A stretch of DNA of 64,000 nt. Origin: Stenocarpella maydis. Its lineage: Eukaryota > Ascomycota > Sordariomycetes > Diaporthales > Diaporthaceae. A program made the translations under genes and the position numbers. The first letter of the stretch is position 1, and each line of letters opens with the position of its first letter. The stretch is from NCBI GenBank assembly GCA_002270565.1, contig NQMI01000184.1, positions 1 through 64,000 on the forward strand, in the 5' to 3' direction. Below are positions 12,201 through 22,724 of the stretch, piece after piece. Below the pieces are notes generated by a model, which saw only the letters and a program-made list of their open reading frames with translations, made no database searches and was not told where the DNA came from.

Positions 12201-14876
12201 GCAAGAACCTATGCAGTGAGTGGTTAGCATCGCCTCCAAACCTTGGTATCAGACACCCAGAATGGTCGCATGAAGTATGCAGGAAGCCAAATAAAAGCAC
12301 TCGAAATGACACCTGGAATCCCCATAAGGGATGTAGAAGACCGCAGAACATGGGCACAGAGATCAGCAGTTTCGCGACCAAGCCATAACATACCTCCATG
12401 GCGACCTCCTTCTCAGGAGCAGGTTCGGAAGGCGGCTTCTCGTCGATAATGGGAGCGTCCGCTGACAAAGTGCCTTCCTCTGTCTTCAACTCGAGGTCCT
12501 CAGCTGGCGCACTCAGAGGCGCGACAGATTCTTCGGCAGGAGGGTTACTAATAATAGCGTCTTCAACTGGGGCGCTCTCCTCTATAACACTCTTCTGGGC
12601 CTCATCCGGAATGGGCGTTAAACTGCTGTCATCCTTCTGGTTGCTACCTAGCAGCTCAGCACCCTCGTCTTCGAGAAACTCCTGCTGCTGGGGTTCGGCC
12701 GGGGTTGGGGCCGGGGTGGGAGATAACTCCCCTGTGCTGATAGCTGCCACCAGTGGTGCCTCATCGCTCTCCGTTTGGGCGGGCGGCGATGGGAGGTCAA
12801 CCGGAGGTTCAGAAGATATCGGGGCGGCGTTCTGCTCGGAGCTTTGCCCGGGTTCAGCTTCCACGCTAGCCGAGGGGCCGACCTCTGTCACTCCGACCTG
12901 GCGGCTCGCACTCGATAGGCCCAACTCGTTACTGAGGGAGCTGTTCTCGCCTAGAGACCCGCAGCTATCTGGCCCCTCGTTGAACTGCCCAGCAGCAGGG
13001 GCGGCCGCGTCATCAGCGTCAAGGCTTGAAGATCCTTGAATAGATTGCTGCGGTTCGTTGCTGCTGCTGTATTCTTCCTCGGTGCTGCTAATAACCTGGT
13101 AGCTCGCAGTAGGGGCGGTCGCGTCATCGGCATCAAGGCTTGAAGACCCTTGAATAGATTGCTGTGGTTCATTGCTGCTTTCCTCGTTGCCACTGATTCC
13201 GCCGCTGTTCTGCAATGCGCTGGAGCTCTCTCCATTGGCCCCAACCTGCTCCGGCACCGGCTCAGGCGCGCTAGGGCCAGTGCTATCCAAGCTGGACTGT
13301 TGCTCCGGCTCAGATGTGCTGGGCTGTTGCTCCGTGCTATCCAAGCTGGGCTGTTGCTCCGCGCTATCCAAGCTGGACTGTTGCTCCAGCTCAGATGTGC
13401 TGGGCTGTTGCTCCGGCTCAGATGTGCTGGGCTGTTGCTCCGGCTCAGATATGCTGGGCTGTTGCTCTGTGCTATCCAAGCTGGGCTGTTGCTCCGGCTC
13501 AGATGTGCTGGGCTGTTGCTCCGTGCTATCCAAGCTGGGCTGTTGCTCCGGCTCAGATATGCTGGGCTGTTGCTCCGTGCTATCCAAGCTGGGCTGTTGC
13601 TCCGCGCTATCCAAGCTGGGCTGTTGCTCCAGCTCAGATATGCTGGGCTGTTGCTCCGGCTTAGATGTGCTGGGCTGTTGCTCCAGCTCAGATATGCTGG
13701 GCTGTTGCTCTGTGCTATCCAAGCTGGGCTGTTGCTCCGTGCTATCCAAGCTGGACTGTTGCTCCGGCTCTATGGCTCGGGGAGCGGCGGCGGCGGTAGC
13801 GGGAGCGATTCCACTGCTGCCCAAGTCATTAATCTGGCCAGGGATTGTGGTAGACTCCACGGCAGCAGTAGGCTCCGGGACGGTTTCCTCCTCGTGGATG
13901 CTCGGTTTCAGCCCCTGAGTACTGATATCTAGGTCTGGGACCGTTTGCTCCTCTTGAATGCTCGGTTCCGGCCCCTGAGTAATTGAGTCCGGGACGGTTT
14001 GCTCATGGACGCTCGGTTCTAGCTCCTGAGTACTGGCAATTGGGTTGGGGACCGTTTCCTCCTCGTGGACGCTCGGTTCCAGCCCCTGAGCACTGGTATG
14101 GTCCGGGACTGCTTCCGTCTCTTTGAGGGTAGGTTGTGGCTCCTGAGCGCCGGAGTCCGGTTGCTGTAGGCTCGTCTGCTCGGTAGAGGCGGGCTCCGGC
14201 GGCGGGGAGGGGGGGGCCGAGTCCAGGTTGTTCTTTGGCTTTGACTTCTTCTTCTTCTTCTTGCCCTTGCTCTTGGGGGTGGCCGCCTGCTCACCAGCCT
14301 CGCCGGCGAGCTCGCTGGCGGGCATGGAGGGTGTCAGGGGCGTCAGGGGCGTCTCCAGCGGGGTGGAGTCCCCGGAGAGGGCGGCAGCGGCCTTCTTTGC
14401 CTTCTCCTTGGCCTTTTGCTTTGCCTTCTTGGCCTTGTTCTTGGCCGTCTTGCTGCTGACGGGCACTGTGCCGTCGCCGCCGCCGCCGCTCACATTACCG
14501 GCCTCAGAGGCGTGTCCATCTATGCCGGTGTGAGCACGCGAGTTGGACGCGGAAAATGCGTGGAGGAGAGGGGGGGCAATAACAAGAGAGGTGAACCTAC
14601 CCTGGCCGTTGGCGCTGTGGCCGGGCTCATCACTCTGCTCCTCATCCGAGTCAGATGGTTGGAAGTACTCGACCTTGGAGTAGTCCGCTACCTGTACTTC
14701 TTTATTAGGATAATCCGAGTACTGGACTTGGGACCAGTCGATGTTTGCCCGGACGGGACAGTATTCGATGCTGTTATTTGGGAAACTCATACTGGTTGGG
14801 CCGCGGGCTGGTGGGCCTGCTGTTCAAAGGAGGTGTCAAGGGAAGACAGGTCCTGGGTTTTATGGTCGTTCGCCAT
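9256..14876 (-). CDS. Large disordered repeat protein, five exons, function unknown
   Basis: Proposed exons (minus strand) are 14876-14793, 14691-14601, 14519-12394, 12208-11515 and 11468-9256, summing to 5,208 nt or 1,735 residues with all phases consistent. Intron 1 starts GTATGAGT and ends TACAG; intron 2 is 81 nt and frame-neutral; intron 3 starts GTATGTT with GCTAAC before TAG; intron 4 is only 46 nt (GTGCGT to CAAG). The start MANDHKTQDL replaces a later ATG that lies inside intron 1. The protein is rich in Glu, Ser, Pro and Gln, has Lys/Ala stretches (AKKAKQKAKEKAKK), four imperfect copies of a unit around LEPSVHEEETVP, 18 copies of a 9-residue EQQPSxxxx unit, and a near-duplicate NEPQQSIQGSSSLDADDA. 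It ends with a basic-hydrophobic tail, GGLKGMFKRLFSS. No enzymatic domain is visible. A scaffold or cell-periphery role is possible but unproven. Confidence 0.7.
13279..13764 (-). repeat. Coding minisatellite: 18 x 27 nt (9-residue EQQPS repeats)
   Basis: The third exon of the large minus-strand gene contains 18 consecutive 9-residue units of two interleaved kinds, EQQPSLDST-like and EQQPSISEP-like (variants TSEP, ISEL, TSKP, LDSA). Units are nearly identical at DNA level, implying recent slippage or unequal exchange. The antisense strand of the array is open too, giving long Leu/Cys-rich shadow reading frames that are not genes. Confidence 0.9.
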
Positions 14877-17800
14877 CAAGGTGACGAGACGATGCTGGTG
14901 CTTCGGGGCTTGCAGGTAGGTTGTGCAGGTGCAGATGCAGATGCAGGTGCGGGACAGGGTCCAAGGGACAATGAGCGCCCGAGGAGTTTGCTCTGCGTCG
15001 TCTGGTGGGGCAGGAGCGGCTTGGGCAGGCAGGCGGATGAGTCGATTGGGCGGTGCGAGGTCACGAGGGTGTGATGTCGTGGCACGCAGGGCGAGGCGAG
15101 GGGGCTTGAATCAGATGGCGACCTGAGCGGGTGGTTGGGTATGTGGCAAGAGAAGCAATGCTATGCTGCAGGCGCTGTTGCGACTGGTACGAGTAGTAAG
15201 AGGGTAGACCAGACGGTGTCTGCAAAAGAGGGAAGAAAAGGTCTGCGGGCTGCACCACAGCTTTGATATGTGGGAGGCGGGCGTATATGCGGGCGTCACG
15301 GTGTGACGGGATGATATGTATGCACCAGGTCCAACGACTTTAATGCGGTGAGGCCAAGAGGGAGATGCTTGCAGGTCACGGACGGGCACCAAGAGCGAGA
15401 CAGAGAGAGGCTGTCATGAAAATTTGACAGTAGATGGTCCGTCGGTGGGATGGGTACCCCCGGCAATGGTGAAGAATACTAGGTATGTACTGTGGCAGGC
15501 GCGAGGAAGAAGAGGGTCCATCTGGTGCAATCGCGATGCCCCGCGCAGCCGCGGTGTGCAAAGTCCGCAGTTTCCACTTTTAAGAAAAACTTCCATGGGG
15601 CTGTCAATGCCAACGAAATGATTCAACGGGGAAAGTCTGGGACACCACCCACGACAGGGAATTCTGCCGGGCATCGATTGGCCGATGCACGGTCGTGACC
15701 AGCACTGGCGCCACGTCAAGGACTCGTCGAGCAGAACCGAGGCAGACAAGCAGTGCGAATCATGGGCAGTGAGACTGAGGATAAAGAGACGCCCGTTTCC
15801 GTGGGCACATGCATGGCACCATGAGATTACCCACGAGCCAGAGAGACCGCGCCGTGCAACGCAGCCAGAGCCATGTCGGGGGATGGGTGGTCACCTCGCG
15901 GCCCAACACGGGCCCCCTCCCCAAACCCGGACTCGTGCTTGCATGGGACGGGGGGCGGTCGTTGACATGATGTACTCTGTCTGGTTCTGCAAATGCCGAT
16001 GTCAAGGTGGGATGCAGCATGCCTGGGTACAGTACACTAGTATACTCCGAGTACATAGAATACCCGCCGCTTCGGGGTGGGAGCATCTTTTGGGACCGGT
16101 CAGCGGAGGGTGTGGTATGGGTATGCGACAACAACTGGGGTGGCATGGGAAACACGCGTAACGTCATTCTCAATTGCCCTGAGAAACATAACCTACACAC
16201 CCCCACACCTAAAAAGGTTTTTTCCATAGTTGGTCACGTGATTGCTGTCCTGCCCAAGCTGTCAATGGTCCTGAGTAGCGCCACAGGAAATAAGTTTATG
16301 GCCAAGGGTCGAGGGGCCGAAGACTACCTATCAATACCTCTTGGGTCGTACCTTTCTGACACCGCCCTTCTCACGGCTCCGGGGTCTGTGCTGTCAGGCT
16401 GTCGGGCTGTTGGGCTGTTCAAGGGACGGCACAGGGTAACCAGGAAGAGCCAGCCAGTGGGCCGCCCAATGGCAAAGCGCGACTGTGCTGCAGGTGCAAC
16501 ATTGCGTGCTACGTGGCTCGCTAGCCCGGCCGTCGCTTTGGCTGATCCGTACTAGCAACTGCATATACTGACTGCACCGTACTGTATGTTTCCGTGACAG
16601 ACCTCCAGGGCTCGGAAAGGGTGCGCGCGCCCAAGCACAGATACAAAATAAAAACCTGGGCAACCCAAACCTGCAGGCCTGGTGATGACTGCAGCAGCGG
16701 CTGGTGCGGCAGTCATGCACGGCTGGCACAAGAGGCGAGGCGCCGCGACTCCGTGGATCGCTTCACCGTGTGGGGCCGAAGCATGAATTTACTGTGCCGT
16801 GTGCCTGGCGATATCTGGAGCGTTAAGCACGCCTCGGAAGGCTGCTTCGTGGTCGTCGTTTATGCGTGCCGGCCTGGGTCATCCTTCAGAGTTGGATCCG
16901 ACGTCGCGGGCCTCCGGGAGATATGTTAGGTACCCGATGTGTCCCAACACATCGGACGAGATGGCCATGACGGCTTAGACTGGCTGGTCTGCCGGCGGTA
17001 GCATCCGGTCTGACATGCTGACATGGTGGCAGCATCATGGCAGCATGGTTGCAGTCCTGGATGGGCAAGCCGGTGCTGAGCTGGCGGGCTGGCGAACCAT
17101 CCAAGGTGCAAGAATGGTGGGGGAGGTTCGATCTTCAGATGAAAAGTGTCGAGGTTGCATCGCGTCCTCGGAACGAGCGCACTAGTCTATATCTTGGCCG
17201 TTTTGTTTCTGCCCGATCTCAACCACGGCCACCTCTCTCACAGGTAGCAGCTACATTGTTCCCAGCCACTCTTGGGTGTAGCCTTAGGTACCTATTTGCA
17301 CTCGTCGAGTGCCGCCAGCTGGTCTGCCCGGTATACTTGCGAAGATGCGTCTTCCCTGCCACGGTTTACCACCTCCCACCGGTCGCATTGACTACGACTC
17401 GCCTTTCTCATTTCATTCCACACAAAAGCTCCAAACGCAGCAGACTTCACTGTCCTATGGACGATGCTATCTCACTGCCGCTTCATGCAGTGGGCTACTC
17501 GCCCGTATATATTATGAGCTGTAAGAAGTGTTTATGCCCAGACCTCGGGCCTGCCGCTAGTTCAGCTCTGTTGACTTCCTGATGAACGTGAAGCGTGTGG
17601 ACCCCGGCATATCTACGCAGTATGCATACTAGTGTATAGTATATAGTATACATACACACGTGCGAACTCTGTCAAGGAGCAAACATGATCTACACTAAGC
17701 TCGGGAGGCCCCACAGTGTGCTCTCAGCTTTTGCAGTCTGGTGATTTGTTTCGTGGGCCCGTCTTGGAAGATCAACTACGCTATTGGCAGAGAATGACCA

Positions 17801-18476
17801 AGGCAGGCCCACAGTCTGAATGCAGATATCCACGCCAGAACCATAAGGGTCCGCCCAAAAGGTCAGTCTGAGCAGCCGTTTTCTGTTTGGTCGCAGCCGT
17901 TTTCTGTTTGGTCGCAGCCTCGCCCTCTGTACTTGACCACAGCCCAACAAGACATCAAGACCACCTGTCCAGCTTGCCATGGTGGCTGTGGCGAGGCGAG
18001 GCTTCTTATCCAGATCTGCCAGCTTCTGCTGCGGCCCTACAGAGCTCAAGAGATGCTAGATCCTCCAGGGCTGTCTTCCAAGCCGTGCAGCTGCTCGGCT
18101 GAGTAATGTAGACGTGCCTTGCCTTGACCCATGTCATGGATGTAACTCTTCATGCAAGTCCCCACGCGCAATCTTCCACCCAGCTTGTCAAGCACAAGTG
18201 GCCGTGGACTCCTATAGTCTGTAGACCTTTCAATATGGTTCGGAAATTGTATAGCTGGATGACTCTCTCGTGTCCCACTATTTCTCTTGCAAGCATGAAT
18301 GCAGCCTCCTGTACGCCAACGCCAGTCGCGGAAGGATTCCCCGAAGCAGTTCTTCTTGCCCATCTGCTCTGGACAGTCTCCTCGTCTACTCCTGCCAACA
18401 GCCCGAAAAGTCCGCAGGCGTGCCCTCGCTGTATCCTGCTGACGTTATATTTGTTCTCCAAGACACCAAAGGCTTC
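14877..18476. other. Intergenic 3.6 kb, no supported gene
   Basis: This is the upstream region of the large minus-strand gene and the 3' side of snf7. It has a short GCAGATGCAGGT-like repeat near 14925-14955 and a direct doubling of GTTTGGTCGCAGCC at about 17885-17918. Open stretches of up to 180 codons overlap antisense and carry no motif. I could not link any of them by splice signals. Confidence 0.4.
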
Positions 18477-19389
18477 TCACATGGCCATCTCGGCTTGCAA
18501 CTTCCGCAGCTCTTCCTCTTCGTCGTCCTCCTGCGCCGCAGCCGGCGCCTTTCCCTTGACTGTCCCAGCTCGTCAGCATGTGAGCGTGGGCGTGTAGTCC
18601 GAGACAAGGAAAACTCACTGTCTTGGGGTGCAGCTGGGACCCGTTGGATCTGATCCGACACCGGCACGGTTCCAGTCTTGAGCATCTGCTCGTCCAGCGC
18701 TTCCTGCTGCAACTCGTTGAGCTCGTCCTCCAACTCGTCATCGTCGATGAGTTGGCCGACTTGGGCGCCCGTGATGGCGTTGACGATCTCTTCGCTGAAC
18801 GCATTTTCCTCCCGTAGCCGGTCCCTGTGTTATGATCATGTTTAGCATTACTTGCCAGACGATATGTTTGGTCGATGGGGGGCGGGGCAGGGTTGAGGGC
18901 AACACATACATTGTCTCGTCGACCTTCTCCGGGGTGAGTTTGCCATGTATCTGCCTCATGGCCTCGCTGGCCTTCTCCATCGCCAGGAGCGTTTCCTTGT
19001 TGATGTTGGCCGACTCGATCGCGTTTATTTGTTGCTCTAACGTTCCGATCTGCGCCTGAGTCTGCTCGAGGCTGTGCTCGTGCTGCTTCTTGCGTTTCAG
19101 TGCGGTCTTCGCGGCTGTAACCACCGTGGGTGGGCCAAGGTTAGCACGTGCAAACACGCAAGAGCAGCCCGGTCCGTGCATGGCGTCATCTGTCCTCACC
19201 ATTCTTGTTGTTTGCGGTCACGTATTTCCGCGCCAGGCCGTCTTGCTCATCCATCTGGTTCTGCAGGTGCCTCTCGCGCTTCTGCAGCATGTCGAGCTGC
19301 GACCGAAGCCCGAGGATGGCGTTCTTGGGGGCATTCTTCTGCTTCTGAGCAGAGGCCCCGCCAAACCAGCCCAGGCCCCAGCCAGACAT
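18477..19389 (-). CDS. snf7: Snf7/VPS32 (CHMP4), ESCRT-III core subunit
   Basis: Four exons: 19389-19200, 19114-18910, 18824-18619 and 18559-18477 (684 nt, 227 residues). Introns of 85, 85 and 59 nt carry GCTAAC or GCTGAC branch sites. The protein starts MSGWGLGWFGG, followed by the basic alpha1-alpha2 hairpin (KNAILGLRSQLDMLQKRERH; ANNKNAAKTALKRKK), the acidic alpha3-alpha5 part (DDDELEDELNEL) and a C-terminal MIT-interacting helix ELRKLQAEMAM. Length, charge layout and order match Snf7. In the family it polymerises into membrane-remodelling filaments on endosomes for multivesicular-body formation, cytokinesis, membrane repair and, in fungi, PacC/Rim pH signalling; Vps4 disassembles the filaments through the C-terminal helix. 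It is head-to-head with the ten1-like gene, with 666 bp between start codons. Confidence 0.95.
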
Positions 19390-20055
19390 TTTGGCTCACT
19401 GAAGAATCGGTATGCACAAGGGAGGGCTTCGTTGGGATATGCGCCTGGGGATATCAAGCGAGGTGGTCGCTTATCGAGCGCGTCGCAGCGGGAGATATGT
19501 GGCAGATGATGTCGGTCAGGACCCCGGGACTCGCGCGTTGGCAGCGGGTCGTGGCAGCAGCTGGCCCGTCGTCAGAGCCTGGGCCTTAGGTCCGGAACGC
19601 CGCCCAGTAGACGCGGTTAGGAGATCGTCACAGGAGGGAGGGGGAGGAGTCAGTGTTCGGTTGGTGTGCAAGGCAGTCAAGATGCCAGGGTTTGTTGGGT
19701 AGAAGCCTAAAGAAGGACGAGGTATGATGCAAGCACGATTCGTTAGTGCTTGGCCTTGTGATGGCCGGCGCTAGTCGACATGGCGTCCAGCATTTAGCCG
19801 CGCCCTGCTTAGTCATTCTCTCCCCCTATCCACTGCTGCCTATGTTGCCCCTGCTTCGCGATCCAGGATAGTGGGTTCCAACATAACGAGGACTCGTCAT
19901 TACCCTCATCGCTTGATCTTTCTCGACGCGTATCGCTAATTCGCCGTAACCATAATTTCTCTTTGACTAAATAGTGCCGGTCCCAACCCCTGAAATGGAC
20001 TTGCGACCTGCCCTGCAGCCTTCTGGATACCTGCTGCCTGTTGCTGGGTATTGAA
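19390..20055. promoter_or_regulatory. Shared bidirectional upstream region of snf7 and ten1
   Basis: 666 bp separate the two divergent start codons. There is no obvious TATA box for either gene, consistent with housekeeping promoters. No other ORF is supported. A shared promoter is an inference from the layout only. Confidence 0.35.
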
Positions 20056-20632
20056 ATGTCCAGCACGCCTTTGCCATCGAAGCTCACGCTGCTGTCATCA
20101 CTTCCCTCTCATGAGACCGGTACGAAAGTGCGGTTCCTTGGTTGGTATGTACGTGTGCTGGCGGCCCGCCCCATCATCATGGCCATGAAGTCCTTGTCTT
20201 CTGGCGCATGTGCTTTGGGAATGCTCTCTGGCTGTACCTCCCATCGTTCAGAAGCGGTTCACGGCCAACTCGACTGATGCAAATCACAGTGTCACATCAT
20301 ATGCTACGTCTTCAGGGCAGCTCACCCTGCAGCACCAGTTCCCTAAGTCAACCGAGGTCCAGGTATTGGTCGATGTGCGCCTCCTGCTCGAGAAGCTCAC
20401 AGCCGAGCAAACCTCGGTCGGCGCGTGGGTCAATGTCATAGGCTACATAACTTCTCCTCCATCAACGGCGGTCAAGCTTTCTACCAAGCGCAAGAGGGGC
20501 CTATCGGCTGCCCATGTGCAAGCCCTGATGCTCTGGTCTGCCGGCTCTTTGGATATCGGCCGTTATGAGATGTGTCTCGCAAACATCTCCGCCAGCAGTG
20601 AGCCTGGTACACGAGCATCAAGGAATACATAA
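20056..20632 (+). CDS. ten1: Ten1-like telomere-capping (CST complex) subunit
   Basis: Two exons, 20056-20144 and 20290-20632, encode 143 residues. The 145-nt intron starts GTATGT, has CTGATG near its end and finishes CACAG. Joining restores FLGCVTSYATSSGQLTLQH across the junction. The protein starts MSSTPLPSKLTLLSSLPSHE and continues with KVRFLGCV, TLQHQFP, VQVLVDVRLLLEKL, GAWVNVIGYIT and HVQALMLWSAGSLDIGRYE, the pattern I recognise for fungal Ten1, a single OB fold that pairs with Stn1 to protect telomeric DNA and help fill-in synthesis. Length is normal for the family. Without removal of the intron the gene looks broken, so it is easily missed. The assignment rests on motif recall and is likely but not certain. 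Confidence 0.75.
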
Positions 20633-20672
20633 GCCTTCGCTGTGGATGCAATGCCTTGGTTTCGCTGATTAC

Positions 20673-21258
20673 ATGGCGCTCGGTAACAGGCCTCGCGGCC
20701 CGGATGAGCCATATCCATCAGCTCGGCTGGGCGTCAAGCATGCCTATCTGATAAGGGATGCATACCTCGTTGTGGCTATGTGTGGACAATAGGTGGAGCA
20801 CCTCAAGTTGGTGGCCAGTTATTCGACGGTCGCCTTGCATTAGCATACGGAGCTGAAATCCCAGAACAGGGCTGGAGGTACCGACTCTCACTCAACCTGA
20901 GACCGTAAGTGTACAATACTGGCTGTCTGCCAGCAATGATTTGGCCGCTGCTGACTTGGTACATGGTTTCAGCAGGACCCAGCGCATTGCAACACGTCGT
21001 GTGCCATCTCTGAGAGTATCTCTTTCCCCGGAAGTCTCTTAATGAGATGGTCGAGCGGCCTACCAACAGACACAATACAATCTACGACGCCTCAGGGTTT
21101 CTTTGCATTGCGATCGCTTGCAGCGCGAGGACAGGTTCACACAAACGCCGTGCAACAAGATCGAGCGAACAGGCTTCGTGCAATACCGGCCAAACCTGGG
21201 CTACTTTGATGCGTACACGCTACCCTGGAAATTGTCCTTCCAACATCTGTGGCAATGA
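20673..21258 (+). CDS. Unresolved multi-exon gene or decayed gene, function unknown
   Basis: A textbook intron lies at 20905-20975 (GTAAGT, GCTGAC, TTTCAGCAG). Around it coding-like pieces can be joined in frame: 20673-20682, 20793-20904, 20976-21015 and 21070-21258, about 116 residues, including QLFDGRLALAYGAEIPE, NKIERTGFVQYRPNLGYFDA and TLPWKLSFQHLW. Further coding-like text follows in other frames (for example THGLFLPDGELSLARN near 21530), so the gene may extend to about 21635 with more exons, or be broken. It starts only 41 nt after the ten1 stop on the same strand, which is unusual. I do not recognise the family. Treat the boundaries as provisional. Confidence 0.3.
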
Positions 21259-21851
21259 TAGAGCGAGAGAAAGTCCACCCCAAAAGTTGATCCTATGGGC
21301 ATTTGGACATCGATTTACAGTCGCCGAGATACAAGTCACTGTTACACGAGACCTGCAGCCGGCACCAGCCCCCTGCATCACAGCTGCGGCTTTGCACAAA
21401 TGAGTCCAAAAGGTGTCACAGGTCAGCCAGGTCGGACGGCAGTCTCTGTGACTATTGATTACTCACCGGTACTCCTGCATATCACGTCTTGATTTGTATG
21501 GTTCATGCAAGGTCAAGTGGAAACACATGGTCTATTTCTGCCAGATGGCGAACTGTCGCTGGCTCGGAATGTTCCTCCACGCCGAAACCAGTGCAATGCA
21601 TTCACGCCGCTACGCCTGCTATTCGCTCAATAACAATCGCTTCCGCATTCAAGCGACGCTTCCTTTTGTGGGTCCTGCGAGACGTTGTCTGGTCGACTCC
21701 CGTTCAGAGGCCGCCTCATTCTCGCACACCACCAGGTCACGGTTGCGCTGCAGCCCAAGTACCTCTCAACTCGGGCTTCTGCCTGACTGGAGGTACACCA
21801 AAACAGCAGCCCCTCTCCACCTCGCTGCCCAGCATACCTCCATTCTGGACG

Positions 21852-22724
21852 TTATCGGTAATCATCGTAGCCTCGACTGGAGCCTCTCCTTGTGTCCTCG
21901 TGCCTTCGACGGCTCGAGCTGCCCTTCGAGATCACCACTGGTTGATGCAGTGGTCGCTTGAGGGGCTTCTTGCTTTCGGAGTCGTTTGGGGCTCTACTTG
22001 CGGCTTGCCTCTCCCACATCTCCATCGATTTTATGCAAATGTCGTCGATTTGCTCCTGGGTGCAGGGTCAATAGTGTGGACAGCGTTGATACCACAGGCT
22101 AGATGACGCTCACATCTGACAGGCAGGGTCCTGGAGTTTGGATGAGAAACCCATCTTCACCCTGTGCTCGGCCGTGCTGTCAGCAAGATTCTGAACTTGA
22201 ATCATCGCTGGATTGGAACCCGTACGTCTCGCGTGAATGGTCGAACTGTTGCTTCGGGCCCCAGGTCTGCTCGACAGTGCTGGTTAGTATTACCATGGCG
22301 GGAAGTTCGTGGGCAAGGGACACCGTAAGGAAGAAATCTTTTGACCACGATCTCCCAACACGAGTACAGCAAGGGGGCCGCAGTATGGCTATGAGGTCAA
22401 CCTACAATACTGGAGCTCCTGGGTGATGACTTTTTTGTGGATATCAATGTGCGGGATCCAGTATTTGTTCATGTTGGGCGAGGACGGCATCACCACGAGC
22501 TGAGCATCTAGCACGGGAATATCGAAGATCGGCAGACGCTTTTGAATTCGTCGATTGCTGCAAAGATCAGGGGGCATTCAAGGTATTTATGTTGCCCGTC
22601 CCTTCGGGTCTGGCGACTATGGCTTGCCCGCCGGTGTGTGCAAGATTATGACCTTCGGAGCCTTGTGCATGGCAGGTCAGGGCTAGTAGGGCTTGATCCC
22701 ATCCCGCCCTCACCGCTGGGCCAT
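21852..22724 (-). CDS. Small conserved fungal protein (about 151 aa), five exons, unknown function
   Basis: Proposed exons (minus) are 22724-22714, 22557-22406, 22266-22226, 22161-22114 and 22055-21852. Introns are 156, 139, 64 and 58 nt with ACTAAC or similar branch sites. Joining gives an uninterrupted protein containing LPIFDIPVLDAQLVVMPSSP, NKYWIPHIDIHKKVITQELQ, YLGPEATVRPFTRD, GEDGFLIQTPGPCLSDEQID and MWERQAASRAP, ending in a basic RGSSRGYDDYR tail. I recognise this order from uncharacterised ascomycete proteins but know no function. It has no signal peptide or membrane segment. The first exon is only 11 nt (MAQR), so the start is the least certain part; an ATG at 22577 is an alternative. 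Its 3' end faces the unresolved plus-strand gene. Confidence 0.65.

Noticed and set aside
13150..13932. Long plus-strand open frames rich in Leu/Cys (about 250 codons) over the repeat array
   Set aside because: They are antisense shadows of the EQQPS minisatellite of the minus-strand gene; the sequence merely repeats the array in another frame.
14788..14790. ATG start of a 926-codon open frame (MSFPNNSIEY)
   Set aside because: It lies inside a GTATGAGT...TACAG intron, and joining across that intron gives an in-frame upstream start at 14876. The long frame also reads through intron 3 near 12209-12393.
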